The notes: generated from the letters alone by a model not told the origin. A stretch of DNA of 64,000 nucleotides from Pithys albifrons albifrons (GCF_047495875.1 NC_092497.1:29021889-29085888); one strand, 5' to 3'. Counted from the stretch's first letter, positions 26,391-42,200 are shown. Numbers and translations are program-made.

Positions 26391-29300
26391 AAATAGATCC
26401 AGTTTAATTAAAGGCTACCTAGCATACTTAAACTCCCTGAAAAGACAGAATCTCTCTTACGGTAAGGTTTCTGATAAATATAAAACCTGCTTTCCAAAAA
26501 TATTGGAAATTTTCACTTAGAATTTTTCTGCGTCTACAAACATTTCTGCAGCCAAATTTATTTGTTAGGATTTATGTGAAAAGTAGGCAAAAAAGTGAGT
26601 GTAAACACATTAAACATGAGTTAACTTAGAATTTAATAATTTTTAAAAAGCACAGCAATTTTATGGAAATGGCTTTTAGAGCATCAGAATCAAATCCAGA
26701 AAGTTACACACAGCTGATAGCAATGTGTCTAACACCTGACTTTTCAAGATAAACACTGAAAAAAGTGAGGACTATAAAGGACCAAATTTTAAAAGTATTA
26801 TGAGACCTAATGTTGTTTTTAGAGGAATTTTGCACATGTCTATCTGAATGATTTGAGACAGATCCCACCTGCCTCAGGCACAAGCCAGTTCCAGTCTGGG
26901 ACACCATATAACTGCAACAGGAGCTCTGGTAGACATTTACTTTGAACACACTAAAACATTAATTTATCAAGTATCCAGATCTAAAATTATGTGCATACCA
27001 AACACTCCAATGCTGACAGAAAGTAGGACCTCAAATCCCTGCAAGACAAACAGAAATCTGAAACTGGCCTTCTTACAGCCTAGGTAAATGCTGCACAGTG
27101 AAATGCCACAACTGTTTCAAAAAGACTAACTCTTGCTTGTTTTTTGGAAGAAATTCACATCTGAATCCAGAATGGTGAATTTAAACAGAAATAACAGCCT
27201 CTCTCTGGTGTAAAACTTTAATCTCTCCATTGTGTCAAACAAACAGTAAGTCTCAAGATGACAATAGAGGGTTTCACATTCTCCAAAAAACTTATGGTTA
27301 TTAAACAAGCAACTCCTTTCACAATTCATCATCAAATATATGTCCACCTAATGTGCATGTGCAACAGCTTCAACTGGTTTAGCCTGTTATGTCTCTCCAT
27401 TGGCTTCTGTAGAGTGAGTCTGAAATGTGAAGGCTGAAAGGAAAAATATGTTACCCTGCTAAACTCGAGAGCTCCAAGTCATTACAAGGTTTCCTCATGG
27501 CCTCATTCATCTTCAGGCTTTGTCTTGAAAACCAGAAAGCTCGCAGCAGTTTCTGACATGCTGCCACAGCAGCAGCCTTAGAAACAGACTATGTTCAAAC
27601 CAAAACTCTCCCAGTCACATACCTAAACCAGCAAGGTGCTGGCAAAAAGAGGAATAAAGGGCTCTCCAGAATGAGAAAACACATTTCAAGCCCCTTAGAA
27701 AACCCCAAGTCAGAGAGGGTGGTGTGCTGCTGGCCTACATGAGAAGTCATTTGTACCTGGCAGAGGAGGAACAACTAAAGAGTCATTAAAATCTGATGCA
27801 TGGAAGTGTTTTTTGTCTTAGAAATGGGAGTGAGGATTGGAATTTTGTCAGCTTTCCCATAAACTGTGAATCAGAGGTTCCTGGTGCGTGCAGCTGTGCT
27901 GGGGCACTGCTTGGCAGCAGTGTCTTCACCAGCATATGCTCCTCTTCCCCTGGCTAGATTGCTAAAGGTGATTAAAATAGTTTTAACACCTCTTCTCTTT
28001 TTCCCCTCTTCCACCATCTTCTCATTGCTGTGTCCTACTCTGTAGAGTAAGACAAGTAGTTTAAGACAGGTAAAAAGAAATATTCTGCAGGTAAAATTTT
28101 GTTGGCTCATTAAGCTTTGTACAGTACTTTCTGACTCTAATTTCTCCCTTGACCATTTTATGGTCACTAACTCTTAAAATAAAGAGAATTATTATGCACA
28201 AGTGGAGCTTCAGTGAAATCTGTGGTGTTTCTTAGAATTTAATACTTCTAGTGTTATAGAAACACAGTGGTACCTAGCAAAATCCTGTACATAATCATTA
28301 TGACTTTTCAGTGGTTATTTTATTTCTGATTTTGGTTTGCTTCATAGAGGGTGTGCACTTTGCCAATAGATGAAGAATTTTAATAGTTTGGGTATATACA
28401 GTTTACACTGACTGATTGTGATGTACTGTGGCATTCAGTGAATAGTTTCTCAGCAGGAACATTTATGATTCCGGTTGTGACAGACATGTCATCTATTATA
28501 AGCCCTGTCCCTAGTCCATGGATAGCTTTTTTGTTTTGTTTTGAATGAGCAGCAGCCTGAGGGCTGCTCTTCATATAACTTTACTTCCTGCCTTAAGATA
28601 GTTCTGTAGACCAGATGAATGTTTCAGTGGAAAAAACCATTGACTTGCTTATGTTCTAGCACACCTCTTTTCTGCACTTTTAAGAGTTTATTAGCTAGGT
28701 AAAGAAATACAGCATTTAATTTTCAAGTAGAAAAATAAAAGAACACTTTATAAAATTAATTAATTTTCAAACTATATGGATGTTTAGGATGATGGATTTA
28801 TTTTGCTAAGTGCAAAATGAGGCACAGTTTTGCCCATGTTGTATAAAGTGTTTGCATTTCCACTGAGAAATAAAACCAGTAGAAACACCATTATTTCTTA
28901 AATTAACATAATCTCTGGTTAGAGCATGTGTAGAAACTTCCTAAAGTCAGGAATAATACGATAAATTTTGAGGATGCGAAGTGAGAAGTAGTATATGCAC
29001 TTGAATCTACAGAGATGATCCACATGCATATAGCTGAACTTCAAATGAATCCAGCACATTGGGGTTAACCTCCCTACCCTCAGATAAAGTGTCATGGGAT
29101 CTTTTCACAGGAGTAAACTGCAGACTGGAAAACAGTTACCTTAAACTAGTTCCTGATGTGCTGTATCACACCACATTCAAATCTCCGCCTGTGGTGTCTG
29201 TAAGTACTGTTCATAAAATGGAGGTTTTAGTGCAAAAATGAATGTGATGTAGATCTGTGCCAGTGCCACAGAGAGATTTTCATCATGTTGTAGGCCCAGG

Positions 29301-31755
29301 CATTTAATCTGAAAGGTACTTATAGTTTATTTAAGTCCCACATAATTGCCTAATCTGGAGGTCTAATAATTGCCTAATCTGGAGAGCACACTGACATCAT
29401 TTTTAATATTATCAAGTTGCACTCTAAATATATTTCTCAAAGTATTGTTCTTTTCCTGTCTTGTTACTCTGGGTTGCTCATTGTTACAGAGCATCCATGC
29501 ACCACCACAGACATGACTGCATTTTCAAGGAATGAAATACTTTGAATACAGCCATATATATGGTACAAAGGCTTGGATAACCACATGGTATGTCTATATC
29601 ATACCACAAAAAATATTATTGGCCCATGAAGCAGAGAAACAAGTCTGTGTGCAAATCTCTCTCATCAGGGCTTCTTTTTTAGTGGGGTCACAGCTCACTA
29701 AATCCTTCCTCTCACTCCTATCATTTGATTAAGCTGGGGAAGAAGAGCAACCATGCTCTCACAAAGCTATGTAGTAGCAAACTCATCATGTGCCTATATC
29801 AACAGTTGCCAATCTACCAGAGTCGCTAGGGGTTAAAAAATCAAGTTGCCTGGCAGCACTTAAAACCTAGAACAGGCTGAAGAACTAGAGAGCCTGAGAA
29901 ATCCCCCACCACCTTAGCCCCGAGAAGGAAACAGTTTAAGGAATATTTAAGTAAAGAAATATTTTAGTTTTATGGTGGGAAGAAGCAGAGCCCAGGAGTG
30001 AGGGTTTCAACTGATCAGGGAACATCCTTCTGAAAGAAAAGGAACAAAACAGAGCAAAGGGACAAAAAGGGTTTGATGAGAACAAGCAGGGGAAAAATAA
30101 CTCAAGGGGAAGAGAAAAGTAATCTATAGGAAGAAAGACAATGTGAGAATCTTCTTGAATAGAACAATAGCAGAAAAATTCCAGGGTGACTCTTTTCATG
30201 TGTCTTGGTGATGTCTTTAAAAATACGTACAGTTCATTTTGTTACCATATTTCTAGCAATATCTTCCTATTTATTCATTTGTATCTGATGCAGTCATCCT
30301 GACAAATCTCAAAGAGGAAACAACAGAAAAGTGAGTCTTTTCTACAATTGCAGAAGAGGTTAAAAGAAAATAATCTGACTGTCCACAATAGCTACTTTAG
30401 GGGTTTTTTTCTTTTTTTTCTTTTTTTTTTTTTTTTGCCTGGTTGTATTCTATTTCTTCCAAATTTCAAATATGTACATGATAGAGGAAGTAACAGCCTA
30501 CATTCGCAATACCAATACTTTTCATTGTGATAACATATATTTCTGCAAATGTACATTTATTTGAAACACAATTTTTGAAGGACCCTGATGATACTTGGCT
30601 AAAATTATCTTTCGTATTATTCTACTGAATTAAAAGAGGCTGCAGAGGGAGGGAATGAATTTGCCTCCTGGTATTGGTGAAAAATAAAAGAGTTTTATGT
30701 CAAGATGTTTTTTATGAACTTGAATCCAGTTTCTAATCATCCAGATTGCCCTGTACAATAAACTCTTGATTATGACTGCTGGCGTTAACAGCAATAAGAC
30801 AAGATAATGTGCAGCACAATTTTCTTCATTCAGCTTTTTATTCTCGCACTGCTCCTTAAAAGTCCCCATATCTTTCTGTTGGTTTTGCTTAAAAGTCATG
30901 TAAAATTAGACAGTATCAATCAAGTCACACATTCTCAAGTGCAAAACATTATTTTGTTGATTGCCATGTAGCTTGGGATGAATCAGTGCAATTCCACTCC
31001 CTGATAGGGAAAGTTGTCTCTGCTGTTCTCATGTAACTTTCTGCTGAAGTAAGCACACAAGAGAAAGCACAGACTTTCCTTTGGTTTAAGGCAAAGCTGT
31101 GGAAACCAATCGAAGGCACTTATCTGCATTCTTTCCACTCTTTATCCATAGCCATGTACACTTCCCTCCACTAACACTAATTAAACTAAGGAGGAAAAAA
31201 ATTAGATGTTTGCACTCAGACAAAATTATTTCAAGAGAGAGCTGCTTGCTGGAAAGATAACCAACAAAAGGCTTTTGTTTTGAAATCACAGCCTAGCTTT
31301 CCTCTGGTTTTCTTGTTTAGGCTCAGGGTTTGAATACCTTGTGCCCCTCATTCATATGCATTTGTTTTATCAATATCAAGACTTCACTGTAGGCATAAAA
31401 ATTCAAACCTGGAAGTTCCAGTGTAAATCCTAGGCCATGCATCCTAGAACAGAATGGAAAATAGGGTGACCCAGTCTCCTGGAGTTACAGCTTCAAAATA
31501 AATTATGTGAGATTTCAGACATTGAAGAGTTTTTACTGTCTATTTCAAGCATCTCTCTAGTGCCTTTACTCAATCAGCTAAATGGCATTCTTTGCTAGCT
31601 GGCTGTGACGTTCATTCAATTTTTTTTGAGCCCTATAAAAAATTATTCCACTTTTTTTAATACAAGAGACATTTATGTGGCTGATGTTTTAAATGGTTAT
31701 GTGGAAAACTTTCTACTTTTCCAAACAATTAAAACTCCATCATTATCTTCGAGTT
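26391..31755. other. No gene seen
   Basis: Unique AT-rich sequence. It includes a 24-bp direct duplication (ATAATTGCCTAATCTGGAG at 29342 and 29366) and a T-rich run at about 30403-30436. Confidence 0.55.
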
Positions 31756-31941
31756 AAAAAAAAACCAAACAAACAAACAAAAAAACCAACCAAACAAAAA
31801 AAAAAACAGGCTAAAGACAGAGGCACAGTTTACCAAGCATTAAGTACAGGCAACAGGATCACATGGAAAAAACAAATAAACAAACAAACAAAACCAAAAA
31901 ACCCCACACAAACAAAAAACAAACAAACAAAAAAACTACAA
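31756..31941. repeat. (CAAA)n low-complexity tracts
   Basis: Two CAAA/ACCAA-rich blocks (about 31756-31807 and 31866-31941) separated by about 58 bp of ordinary sequence. Confidence 0.85.
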
Positions 31942-34900
31942 CAGAGATGAGAGATGAGACCAAGATCTGTAACAGTTTGTGGTAGGTAAAACCATGCCTG
32001 TAGCCCTGTGAGGTGTTGGTATGAACAGAGCTCTGTCAATGATACACTTCTTGTGAGGGAAGATAACACCTTTGTCTATAAGGGAAATCATCTGACCAGT
32101 GGATGTTGGTCTTTCTGATTTTTGGAAAAAGGAAATCAAGGTCTTCCAGCAAAACTGCTGGTGAGCATGACTTGGAAGAAGTACAAATCCAGTGTCCAGA
32201 CTATGCTACCTCTTCCCACAATGAAGATCTGTTGGTATCAAAAAGTGCTAAGGTCATCTTATGAAGCCCTTAAGCTTCCTAACATATTTTAGGATCTAAA
32301 GAGACTCAAGACTTTTCTGGACCTCTGCCTAAGGCAGATTTTCTCCCATTTACAAGGTCAGAGTTATGTCCAAGCTGAAGAGCAAGCAGCTATAGGGGTT
32401 TCCTATAACCTCAGGCAGATGGAATAGAGAAACAGTCACTACCTCTGCATTTGTGTGGCTCTAAGACAGACCAGATCCAAACCAGTTTGCAAGCTAATTC
32501 TTCACTTCAATCTCTTTAGGAAAGTATAAGCAGCTTACAAGGAGGATTTTTTTTTATGTGTGTGAAAAAATGTTTATGCTACATGCAGAATAATCAGTCT
32601 TACCCAAGACAAAAGCATTGACTACATGGTGAAATAGCCCCATTTCTAGCAATTTCTATCTCACTGCAGAGCCCAGGAAAGTTTAAAGGAGTGTAAATAC
32701 CTCTGTATGTTTCTGAATATTCTGACCTTATGTGTGCTGTTTCGTAGAGGATGCACAGATTTGATCGCCAGATGCCCATGAGCTGTGGACTCCCTTCAAA
32801 AACATCTTTCTATAAAGAATTGCAGACAGTTATTGCAACACTCCCTTTCAGTAAGTGACCTCATGTACATGGCATTTTACCTTCAGAGCTAACTGCTCAT
32901 GTCTGATACAAAACTTGCCACACAGTCCTCTGACAACGCTTTAGAAGCAGAAGCAGGCACTGAAACACATGGCTGTTTAGCAAGGCGGTTTCTTTGCTTC
33001 ACTTACGGCCTTGCCTGAGTCTTCTTTTTCAGAGCTGTAAAAGCACTCATCACTGAGTTAGCCAAAGATACTGTTCAACAGTGATGGAGTTCAAGAATGA
33101 AAACAAAGCTACCCACCAAACCAAAAATTCAGGCATATCTCAGTTCTAAGCTGTATTGGCTTCCAAGTTGCATCCAACAGCCTTGCTGTGCAGCCTACAT
33201 GACAGCGTTTGTCAGTATATTTTCTCCTTTAGTCCCTTAGTAAATGGCCTTTGCTAAATCTCTTTTTACTGCCTACCACATTTGTCATGGCAAGTTGCCA
33301 CTTTTTAAAGATCTTATACCAGCCTTACAGATTGGAACTAATACCTAAGAGTTTCACACACTTTGGCACAGAAATAAATAATTTATGCATCTGGATAGTT
33401 CCAATGAGACTTCCAACCTCAATGGAAGGAATCATTGTCCACTGCAGTCATTATAGCACCTGAACAATAACTATTGCTCCTTATTTGGCTTCCCCCCACA
33501 AACCAGAGACATGGCAGTGCTTATGTGCTCTAAACAAACTGAAATAGTCACAAACTACAGAATATGCTGTCTTGTTCTAACTGAAACACTCCTGAAGCTG
33601 GAGAGTAAATTTTAAGCACCCTAGGAGTAATACGATCATGGGTGTCTGCTTAAATGATATATAACTGCACTGTATCACAGATCGGAGCTGGGACTTACTG
33701 TCTATACCTTAGAGTGTATATACCATGTTTATTTAAACAAGTATGCATACCGAAATCTCACATATGCAGAATGCGTACATGCTTCTTTATATGCTGGTTT
33801 GTGTGGGACATTAACACTATAGCCTTCACTCTAAAGGTGGTGGTGGTTTGAAATAAAAGACTTTAAACATATGTTAACATTACTAAAACACATCACAAGC
33901 AGTCTCACACCCAAACACAAGACACTTCTCATCCAAGAGCACTCATTCTGCTGCTGGCTCAGAGGGTGGAGCAGGAAAAGGTGGCTATAGGGTCCAGGAG
34001 TGACCCAACTCTAAGAGTGCAGAGATGCAATATGTTTAAAGAAACATAAAATTGCAGGTGGGTTACTGTTGCTCTGCCTTCTCACCCTCCAAGACCAGGA
34101 TATAAATACTAAGGATGTTGGTCCTATTGAGGACCTCATCCCACAGACCTTCTCCCCTTCTATAATAAGGGCTGGACCCTGGGGCTGGTTGAAGAGAACA
34201 GATGCCACTTCAACAGCTTGGAAGACATTATCTTGGTTTATGTGAAGCCAGGACCACCTCAAGTATAAGAATTTCACTTTCATGAGACACTCCATGTCAC
34301 TTTAAAACAGAACTGAGAGCACATAATTCACTCTGTGACATCTATGGTACAGCGTTGTGCTTTATATCATCTTTACTTTCTGTTACCTGAATGTTTTAAT
34401 TTTCTTTGTTTGAAGGAAGGTTCTACACCTCCTCCCATTGTCATACTGAGCACAAAGTCCTTTCAGTGTTGCAAATGCAGATTTTCCTTTAAAAATCCAA
34501 ATCTGACTCTTCTGAAAGCAGAGCCATGTGAACAGTCATATTCAGAATGAGGTACAGCAGACCTTTGCAGAGGCAGGTTTTTATGGTACCATGCATGTGG
34601 CAGTGGTCTTCCTTAGGCATCTGATACCATGGGAACTCTGTACAGTTGCAAACCATAGCAACCAAGCAGCCAACCGGTTGCCTGCTCTTCTCTTCCTTCC
34701 CCTCATGTACCTGTGGCCAAACCACTTTGCAAAACAGAAGAATTTCACTAGTTTTTAAAAATGTTACAGCATGTTGACTGTTTTAAGGATTGGCCTGGTT
34801 AGAGAAGACATATCTGACTCTTTCTTCCTGAACTTAGGAGAGAAAGCAAGACTTTGGTGCAGCATTAATATGAGGAGAGAGAGTTGTCAACCTTTCTCAT

Positions 34901-37900
34901 GCTTCCAAATGGGTCACTATATGACATGCCACAGGAGACACACTTGTTTATTAACATTCACATTTTCTTTGCAGGAACTGTCACACTCTGCAGTCATTGG
35001 TTTTCTTGCGGCTTTCATGCTGAGCCTGTAAGAACAGGATGTTCAAGATCTGTCCCATACGGTGGCATGCTGTCTATTGTTCAGACAATTGCCTTCAAGC
35101 ACTGCCAGGCTTTCACTTTTTTGCTTTGAGCTGGTTATGGCTGAAACTTGCATCAGTTATTGGTTTGGGGTGCAGAAAACAAGTCCCAGTGAAGGGTAGA
35201 TCCAGAACGGGGCTTCTTTTCATTACATGAATTCAACACATCTGCTGGAGTTAGATTTCTTTGTGTACTGATGGCATCATGGTTCAAATTAGGGGGATAT
35301 TTTAAGATCATAAGAATAGAATTCCCTTCTAATGCAGTGGTGTATATTTTTGGTTTCATTATAATTCTTATTTATTTTAACACATTTGTCATTTGTCCAG
35401 AGCTTAGGTTAATATGCTATTTATGTGTTTATTTTGGATCGTTGTTATATGCAAATTTACCAGTAAGGTTGATTAAGCTGGTTTTCATGTATCTAAGTCT
35501 ATTAGAAACATTCATATATACAACTGAACGGTGAGACATTATGGACTGCATTAAATGAAACAGGATGAAAAAAATTGAAGAGATCAGTTTGACTGCATTT
35601 ACTCCTACAATTTTTTCACTTTCTTTCTCTTTCCATAAGAGGTCTCCTACTTCTTTCCATACATCTATTTGAATACAAAGAGAAGTTGCAATGTTGTACA
35701 GGAATCTATGTAGAAAATCTATTCTCTGTCCTGAGTAACGGAATAAATAAAGCACCCAGAGTTCATTAGTTATAAAGGCCAAAACCTGATAATAATAATT
35801 ATGAATTATTTTCTGACCCTGAAGTTGACCAAAAGATTGATGGTCTCTGCAATTTTATCCTAGTCATGAGAGATCTGTTTATCAGGACTCTCAGTGGATA
35901 TTCACTGTCTTGTTTAAGCTGTCTGCCATTGTCTGTAAGCTAGGTTCAGCTTACAGCATATTTGGTTTAAGCAGCATGAAAAGCAAAGCATTATTTTACA
36001 AACTTTTTCCTTATATATACCACACTTGTCAGAATTTAAGGATTATGAATGGCTCACTGCATTACTGTTTTCAAAGTGCTTAGTCTTCTCTAATTTAAAA
36101 AATTGCTAAAAAATAATAAAGCACACACACACACTACTAATAAATACACTAAAATGCCAACCATTCCCACTGAGACACATGCAGCCTATCCCACCACCTC
36201 AAAACAAACCTTCAAAACCCAAGTCCCACCACTCCCAGCTGAAAGCATAACTTTTTGTCCATTTGATTAATTGAGAATCAAATGCTGGTGAGTGTTAGAC
36301 CTGAATATCTTTGAAGATTTGGTTCAAGGAAAGCTTGCACCCACAACTAAAAAAGCAAAAATATTGATGATTTCACCATTATCTTCTGAAATCTACATGG
36401 CACAGGAGGGTTTGCAAACTTGAACAGTATTTTGCCTCTTTCTATATGCAAGATCACATAGTCTTCCCTAATTATGTACTGGCTTTCTAGCTTAATTTAT
36501 TATTTTCAGGAAGGCTTTTGTGAAATGCATGGGGGTGATGGCATCCTTGAACCACAGAACTCCAGTGTAGTCCCTAGAGGCATGGCATGCAGGTTTGGGG
36601 ACTCTTGTATGAGCAGGACTATTAAGTACACGTTCTATTTGAGTGGGCATGCACGCTGAATCTCTTTTCTCTCAACTCATTATTAATGGAGGCTGTGTGT
36701 TGGGATGGGGGGACTGACTGAAATTACAAATGAGCTAATTTTCTGTTGCAACTCCATATTGAGAATGGAGAAGTTTGTAGCACTTTTTTCTTCCCAGGCA
36801 GACTCCGCACACCAAGGAGCATTTTTAAGGGTTGCCCCCCTTTCCTTGCTCTTTTTGTATCTCTTCTAATTCAAAATTTTAACAGCACTACTGTGGAGGG
36901 AAATACTTGCTAAAATAAAATGTGATGCCTGGAAGAGAAAGAATTATCCAAATCTAATTATTAGACACTGCAAGCTTTTTGAGAGTCAGAGATCCTACTG
37001 AGATGGCAAAATGCCTCATAAGTGATGCAGCAGGCAGGTTTTATTTCATTTTTAGGAGACTATTCATTTATGGATACAAAGAATCTTTGATAAGTATGCA
37101 CATGAGGAAAAACTACCATCATTTCAGTGTCACTATCAATTCCCAGTTAGCAAGTAGCACTGATACACCACATTGCACAAGATATGCAGTGTGCTTAGCT
37201 TGTAACTGGTGTAATCAGAGAATAAATAGTGTGCTGATTAGTAGTGTGTCACCGAGTACACAGCAGATGACATGATAGGAAACATTTTTAACCCAAAATT
37301 ATTCATAGATTTTTTTTCCCACAATATTTGAGGAGGAGAGGATCATCATGGCACAGTGAACTTACAAATGCTACCCTTCTACATTGGTAGTCTCAGATAA
37401 GGTCTTTTGAGGCTAATGATACAAAATCATTGCTTAACATTTTTTAATAGTGACAACTGGATTATGACTCACATTTCAGCAAAGCCCCAAATACCTTAAT
37501 ATCAATGGCTAATTTAACATTTTAAGACAGTCCTTTTAGCCTTTAGTTAATTTCAGATTGAGGCTTGTGCTTCTAATTGGTCAAGGCAGCATGTACATAT
37601 TCTCATGCATGGAAATGTGTAAAGGTTTGTTTGAGTGTGCTGTAGTTGCTTTAATTGACTTGGAAATCTTTGGTTTCAATACTAAAAAATGTTTACTTTT
37701 GCAACTTGTGTCATCTAAACTGAACTATTGCAGCCAAGGTGACTTCCATTTATTCTGGTCTGACATTTTATTTAGCTTCACCTTCCTCCTGTAATATTCT
37801 TTGATTACTGGTATTGTATTGTTAAGAGACAATTTGTCAGTGGACTTGCTGCTTTGTGGGGGGTTTTGTCTCTTTTCACCTGTTTTATATCTTTTGAAAA

Positions 37901-39028
37901 CAGTCTCACAGTCTGCTTCAACCACAGATGTAGGCTAACAGGACATGCTTATTCCTGGTACTATTATCCAAAGCACAGACTTAATGGCTGTGGTTGTCTC
38001 TTGAGGAAACAAGACAGTCAAACTCCAGATTATATATGTAGTACTCAGTTAAACAAATTTCTTGGGAATAGAGGAGTGGAGGTGAGGACTCCCTTCTCCC
38101 TCCTTGCTCTCCTCACTCTAGAGCATGCGGTTTGAGCTTGGTCCTTCAGAGATGATGGAAAATGCCCAGTTGTCTTGAATGCTCCAGCTCAGGACAGAAC
38201 TTACACCATGTGAGACAATGGGATAGCTATCTGCTAAACAGAAGTCTATAGGAAACCAGGCCATATTGGTTCTCAGAGCTGCTCATCCTGCATTCGGCTG
38301 CTGCCTGTAAGATATTTGAATTCCAAAAAACACTCTTCTGGTGAGAGCTTTTTGGTTACTGAAGGAGTTCTGGAAGGACGCTTGGAACAGTGATAGAGAT
38401 GTCTTCTAGTTCTCAATAATACTGATAAATTGTAATATTAATACCATTTCAGTTAAAGTGAGTTAAAGTGCTCTCAATAACATAAAAATTACCAAAGTGC
38501 GCCTTCACAGAACACACTAGTCATAATTTTTCAGTAAATTAATATGGAAAATGTAAAGGAGAGCAGGTTGTTTTCTATCTCAACAGTTCAGTGAGAAGAT
38601 TGTTTTAATTACAAGGCTCTCATGTCTCTTTATATTAGGTGTCTTGTTGAGGTTGAAAAGCTATTAGTATCTCAATGTCTTGCAAAGCTTTCTCTACAAT
38701 TGTATAACAGCTACTTAGCAGTTATATGAAGCAAACCGTTTAAACACAATTTAAGTCCACAATTACTCTGTTAATAAAATGTAAATTTAAAAATACATGC
38801 AACTATCATGAAGATGGAACATTTAATTCTCACTTAACTTCCCACAGAATGAAGGGTTACTTTCATAAAAGAGATAAGAAATGGCAGTAATTGCTCTTAT
38901 CTGCTGTTTCGTGGGTGAAAATAACTTCTAAGACTTTGAATTCTGAGGCCTAAATCAGGCGTTCATTTTGCATAGCTGTAACTCCCCTGGAACATTGGAA
39001 GGAACAATTATCATAGATCTACCTGTGT

Positions 39029-39033
<5 letters not shown>
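31942..39033. other. No gene seen
   Basis: Seven kilobases of unique, AT-rich sequence. I recognise no exon, RNA gene or transposon in it. A short (AC)n run lies around 36121-36135. Confidence 0.5.

Positions 39034-39062
<29 letters not shown>
39034..39062 (+). repeat. (A)29 homopolymer
   Basis: 29 uninterrupted A residues. No recognisable retroposon body lies on its 5' side. Confidence 0.95.
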
Positions 39063-39064
<2 letters not shown>

Positions 39065-39142
39065 AAGGTCTTAATTTATTTATTTACTCTTTCATTTGTG
39101 ATAACCTTGCTCTTTTTGGTCCTGATACTCTGTAATGAGTAT

Positions 39143-39262
39143 TAAAAAAAAAACAAAACAAAACAAAATGCAAATAAAATAATAAAAAAACCAACAAAAC
39201 AAAACAAACAATACAAGATCCAGAACAAAACAAAACAAAACAAAACAACAAAAAAATCCCCA
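39143..39262. repeat. (AAAAC)n low-complexity tract
   Basis: CAAAA arrays with AATAAA interruptions, about 80 bp after the A29 run. Confidence 0.88.
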
Positions 39263-42200
39263 AACATGATAAACATGAGTTCTTATCACTCTGGGACTCA
39301 GTGGAAATACTAGCCCAGTGAGTCTCAGTCAGGAGACAGCAGAGACACTGGTTTTCTTCTGATTAAACTATTTTTTGATAACCATATTATGCCATAAGCC
39401 TGCCTGAGACCACCACTATTATGAACAGAAAGAAGAATAAACAAGTTCTTCCAGGAGAAGCAGCAATGCCAGTCAGCAATTAACACAAGTAAAGTCTTCT
39501 GTTGCTGGAGCAGTCAGAAAAGTGGTTGCAGAAGGCAAGAGTAGCTATACAAAACGTAGATAGGTAACATCAACTAGAAAATAAAGGTCCAGTACTGCCA
39601 GGAGCACTTGTTGAGAACCAGGGAGAAATACGATAAAAGGATATGTAGCTTTCACCACTCCCAAACCCCACACTGACATCAGGGAACATTCCTCAGGACT
39701 GGCACCAAATTTCCAGACAAAAAGAGAAATAACAGAAAAGGAATTTGAAGCGTTAAATCTCAAGAGAACTCTTATTACCGAGAATTAGCAGACTTTCACA
39801 TCCCAGACCCGTCCAATGCCAAGGGTAGTTAGCCAAGGTCAAGAGTATAAATTTTTTAGCAGCTGCTTGAAAATTTTAGCCGTACGTATCTATGAAATTC
39901 CCTCCATAGTGGCTGCTTAGAAACTGGTGATTTGAATGGTGATTTGAATATTTGTTTTATATTTGAACAACATATGAATTTGGAAGTAATTTCTCCTTAT
40001 TGGGCTAGAACCTGCTCCCTTTATTCCTTTTCTATTTTAGGTGTCTACTGAGATAAGGATTATTTTACAAGGTGCATAGTCCAGATCAGAAAAGCATTTA
40101 GTAACATGTAAACAACTGACTTATGTCACACTCTTTGAAAGGATTTAGAAACCTAAATCATAATTGTTTTGGTCCTATGTGGTGTGACTGGGAAATGCTG
40201 AAGGTGGGCAAGCTACTCTTGGAGCCAAGGGATCTTTATTTTTTTTACCATTAAGAACACATAAAAATAATGCCATAAAAATAAATTTTAAAAAATTATT
40301 AAACTGTATTACTTTCTGTGTTGTCTGTATTATAAATCTCATCCACAAAAAAAGTTAGCCAATGTTACTTACTATGCACCACCATAGTCTATATTCCAGA
40401 TCAGGGTACTCAATGGGAAGGAAAGGAGTGGCTGAACACTGTATGTGGAAAAAATAGAAACGGTGAAAACGAAAAGTTTACTGCGGTAGCTGGTCTGCAG
40501 TAACTTACAAATTACTAACAACTTATGTAAGTTTTACATGCCTATTCCATCTGCTATTCATTAAAAAAACACGTTACTATGGTAACTGCCACATGCCAAT
40601 GGTATTTATGCTGCTTCTGATGTACAAAGCATAGTTTGTGTAGGAGTGTGTGTATGTATAGGATTTGGCAGCTGTCGTCTCTGCCATTTTGTTGCTGCTC
40701 CAGAAAAAAATAAAGCAAGTAGTGGCTATGAATACTCATTTGAGTAACGATACTCACGCCTATTTGACTAAGGGCCCACACAAAGCTCCACATGGTTATC
40801 ATCTGACCAACCCACACACGGGTGTTCTCACAAGGGGGCAGAGCTGGGTGGGCTACCTTTAAATATAACACCGTTATCTGTCATTGAATTAACAGGCTGG
40901 GATGCAAAAAGATATCCATATTTTTAGTGACACACAGAAAACAAGGGTTTTCTGAATGACCCTTTTCATCTTTTAAAAATATAAATAGGAAACAGCCTAC
41001 ATGGCTATGCCCTTAGATGTAAATTTTCCATGTAATGGAAAAGTATGCAATTCAAAACACTTCCCAATATTCTTCTTTCTGCCCATTATTTTAAAAAGAG
41101 TACTTGCTGAAGATGGGCAAGTTGGTAAAAGAAACACAAAATTTTGTCCAGTACTCAACTGGTATTGGACCTCTCTTAAGTATTAATAGTATTGAGACAT
41201 TTTCATTCTGTTTGCCATGTATTTAACTCTGACATTTCCCACAAAAATCTGTCTTTCAAAAGGCTATTTGCATATCATTTTGTCTTCATTTAACATAAAT
41301 AAGGGCCTATTAAGAAATTCAAAACATGGTCTTATGAGATTACCTGTTTGCTACCTGCCTCAAGAGATGTTTAGTTTCAGATTTGTAGTCTGTATTCTCA
41401 TATAACTATGCAGTTTTGTAGCCTAAGCTAACTCCACTTTTATTGAGCTTGCTCATGGCAAACAATTAGAAAATAGATATTGGAAGTTTCATGATTATGA
41501 TCTAAGAACTATGATAACCTGTTGAAATAGCAAAATTACACCCAGAAAAACCCAGAACTCTTGTTTATTCTTATTTCTTTTGTAGATTAAAAAAAAATTT
41601 TAAAAAAAAGAAGAGGGAAGCTAAGGGCATTGGTTGTTGTACCCTCACATATAACAATTTAAATAGTTCAGTAGCTAAGGAGAAACTGGTGCTTTGTAGG
41701 TTGTGTGTACTTGCATAAAGTCAGACAGCTGAAGAAGTATCCATTCACAGTGCCATGAAATAACCTGTTTTCATGAAAACACACCTGTGAGCTGATTAAT
41801 AACATAAAATGAAAGGAACGGGCAATATCAATGACACTGGCAATTAGAGATTAGAGAAGCAGACAGGATGTATTTATTAGCCTTCTTGCACACTACTTGA
41901 CAATGACAAATCAACAGACCATATCAGAGTCTTGTATTACAGGAAACGAATTGAAGCACCCCAAGCAGAGCCATTGCCTGTGCACCTTCAGCTGACTTTC
42001 AGGTGTCCCAGATTCATCCACTTCAGAAGAACTGTGTAGACCAGAAATCATGATATACAGCTGTGCAAAGATTATGGAGATGCAAATAGTTTCCTTCAGC
42101 AGAATGTGTTTGCTCCTTACTGAAAATATCTCAAATGTGTACACTGAGCAGAATGAAAAGCAAGAATCACTTATTCACGTGAAGGAGAGAACAGGCCTCA

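Noticed and set aside
39034..39062. Poly(A) tail of a processed pseudogene
   Set aside because: No gene-like sequence upstream and no flanking target duplication found; it is kept as a plain homopolymer.
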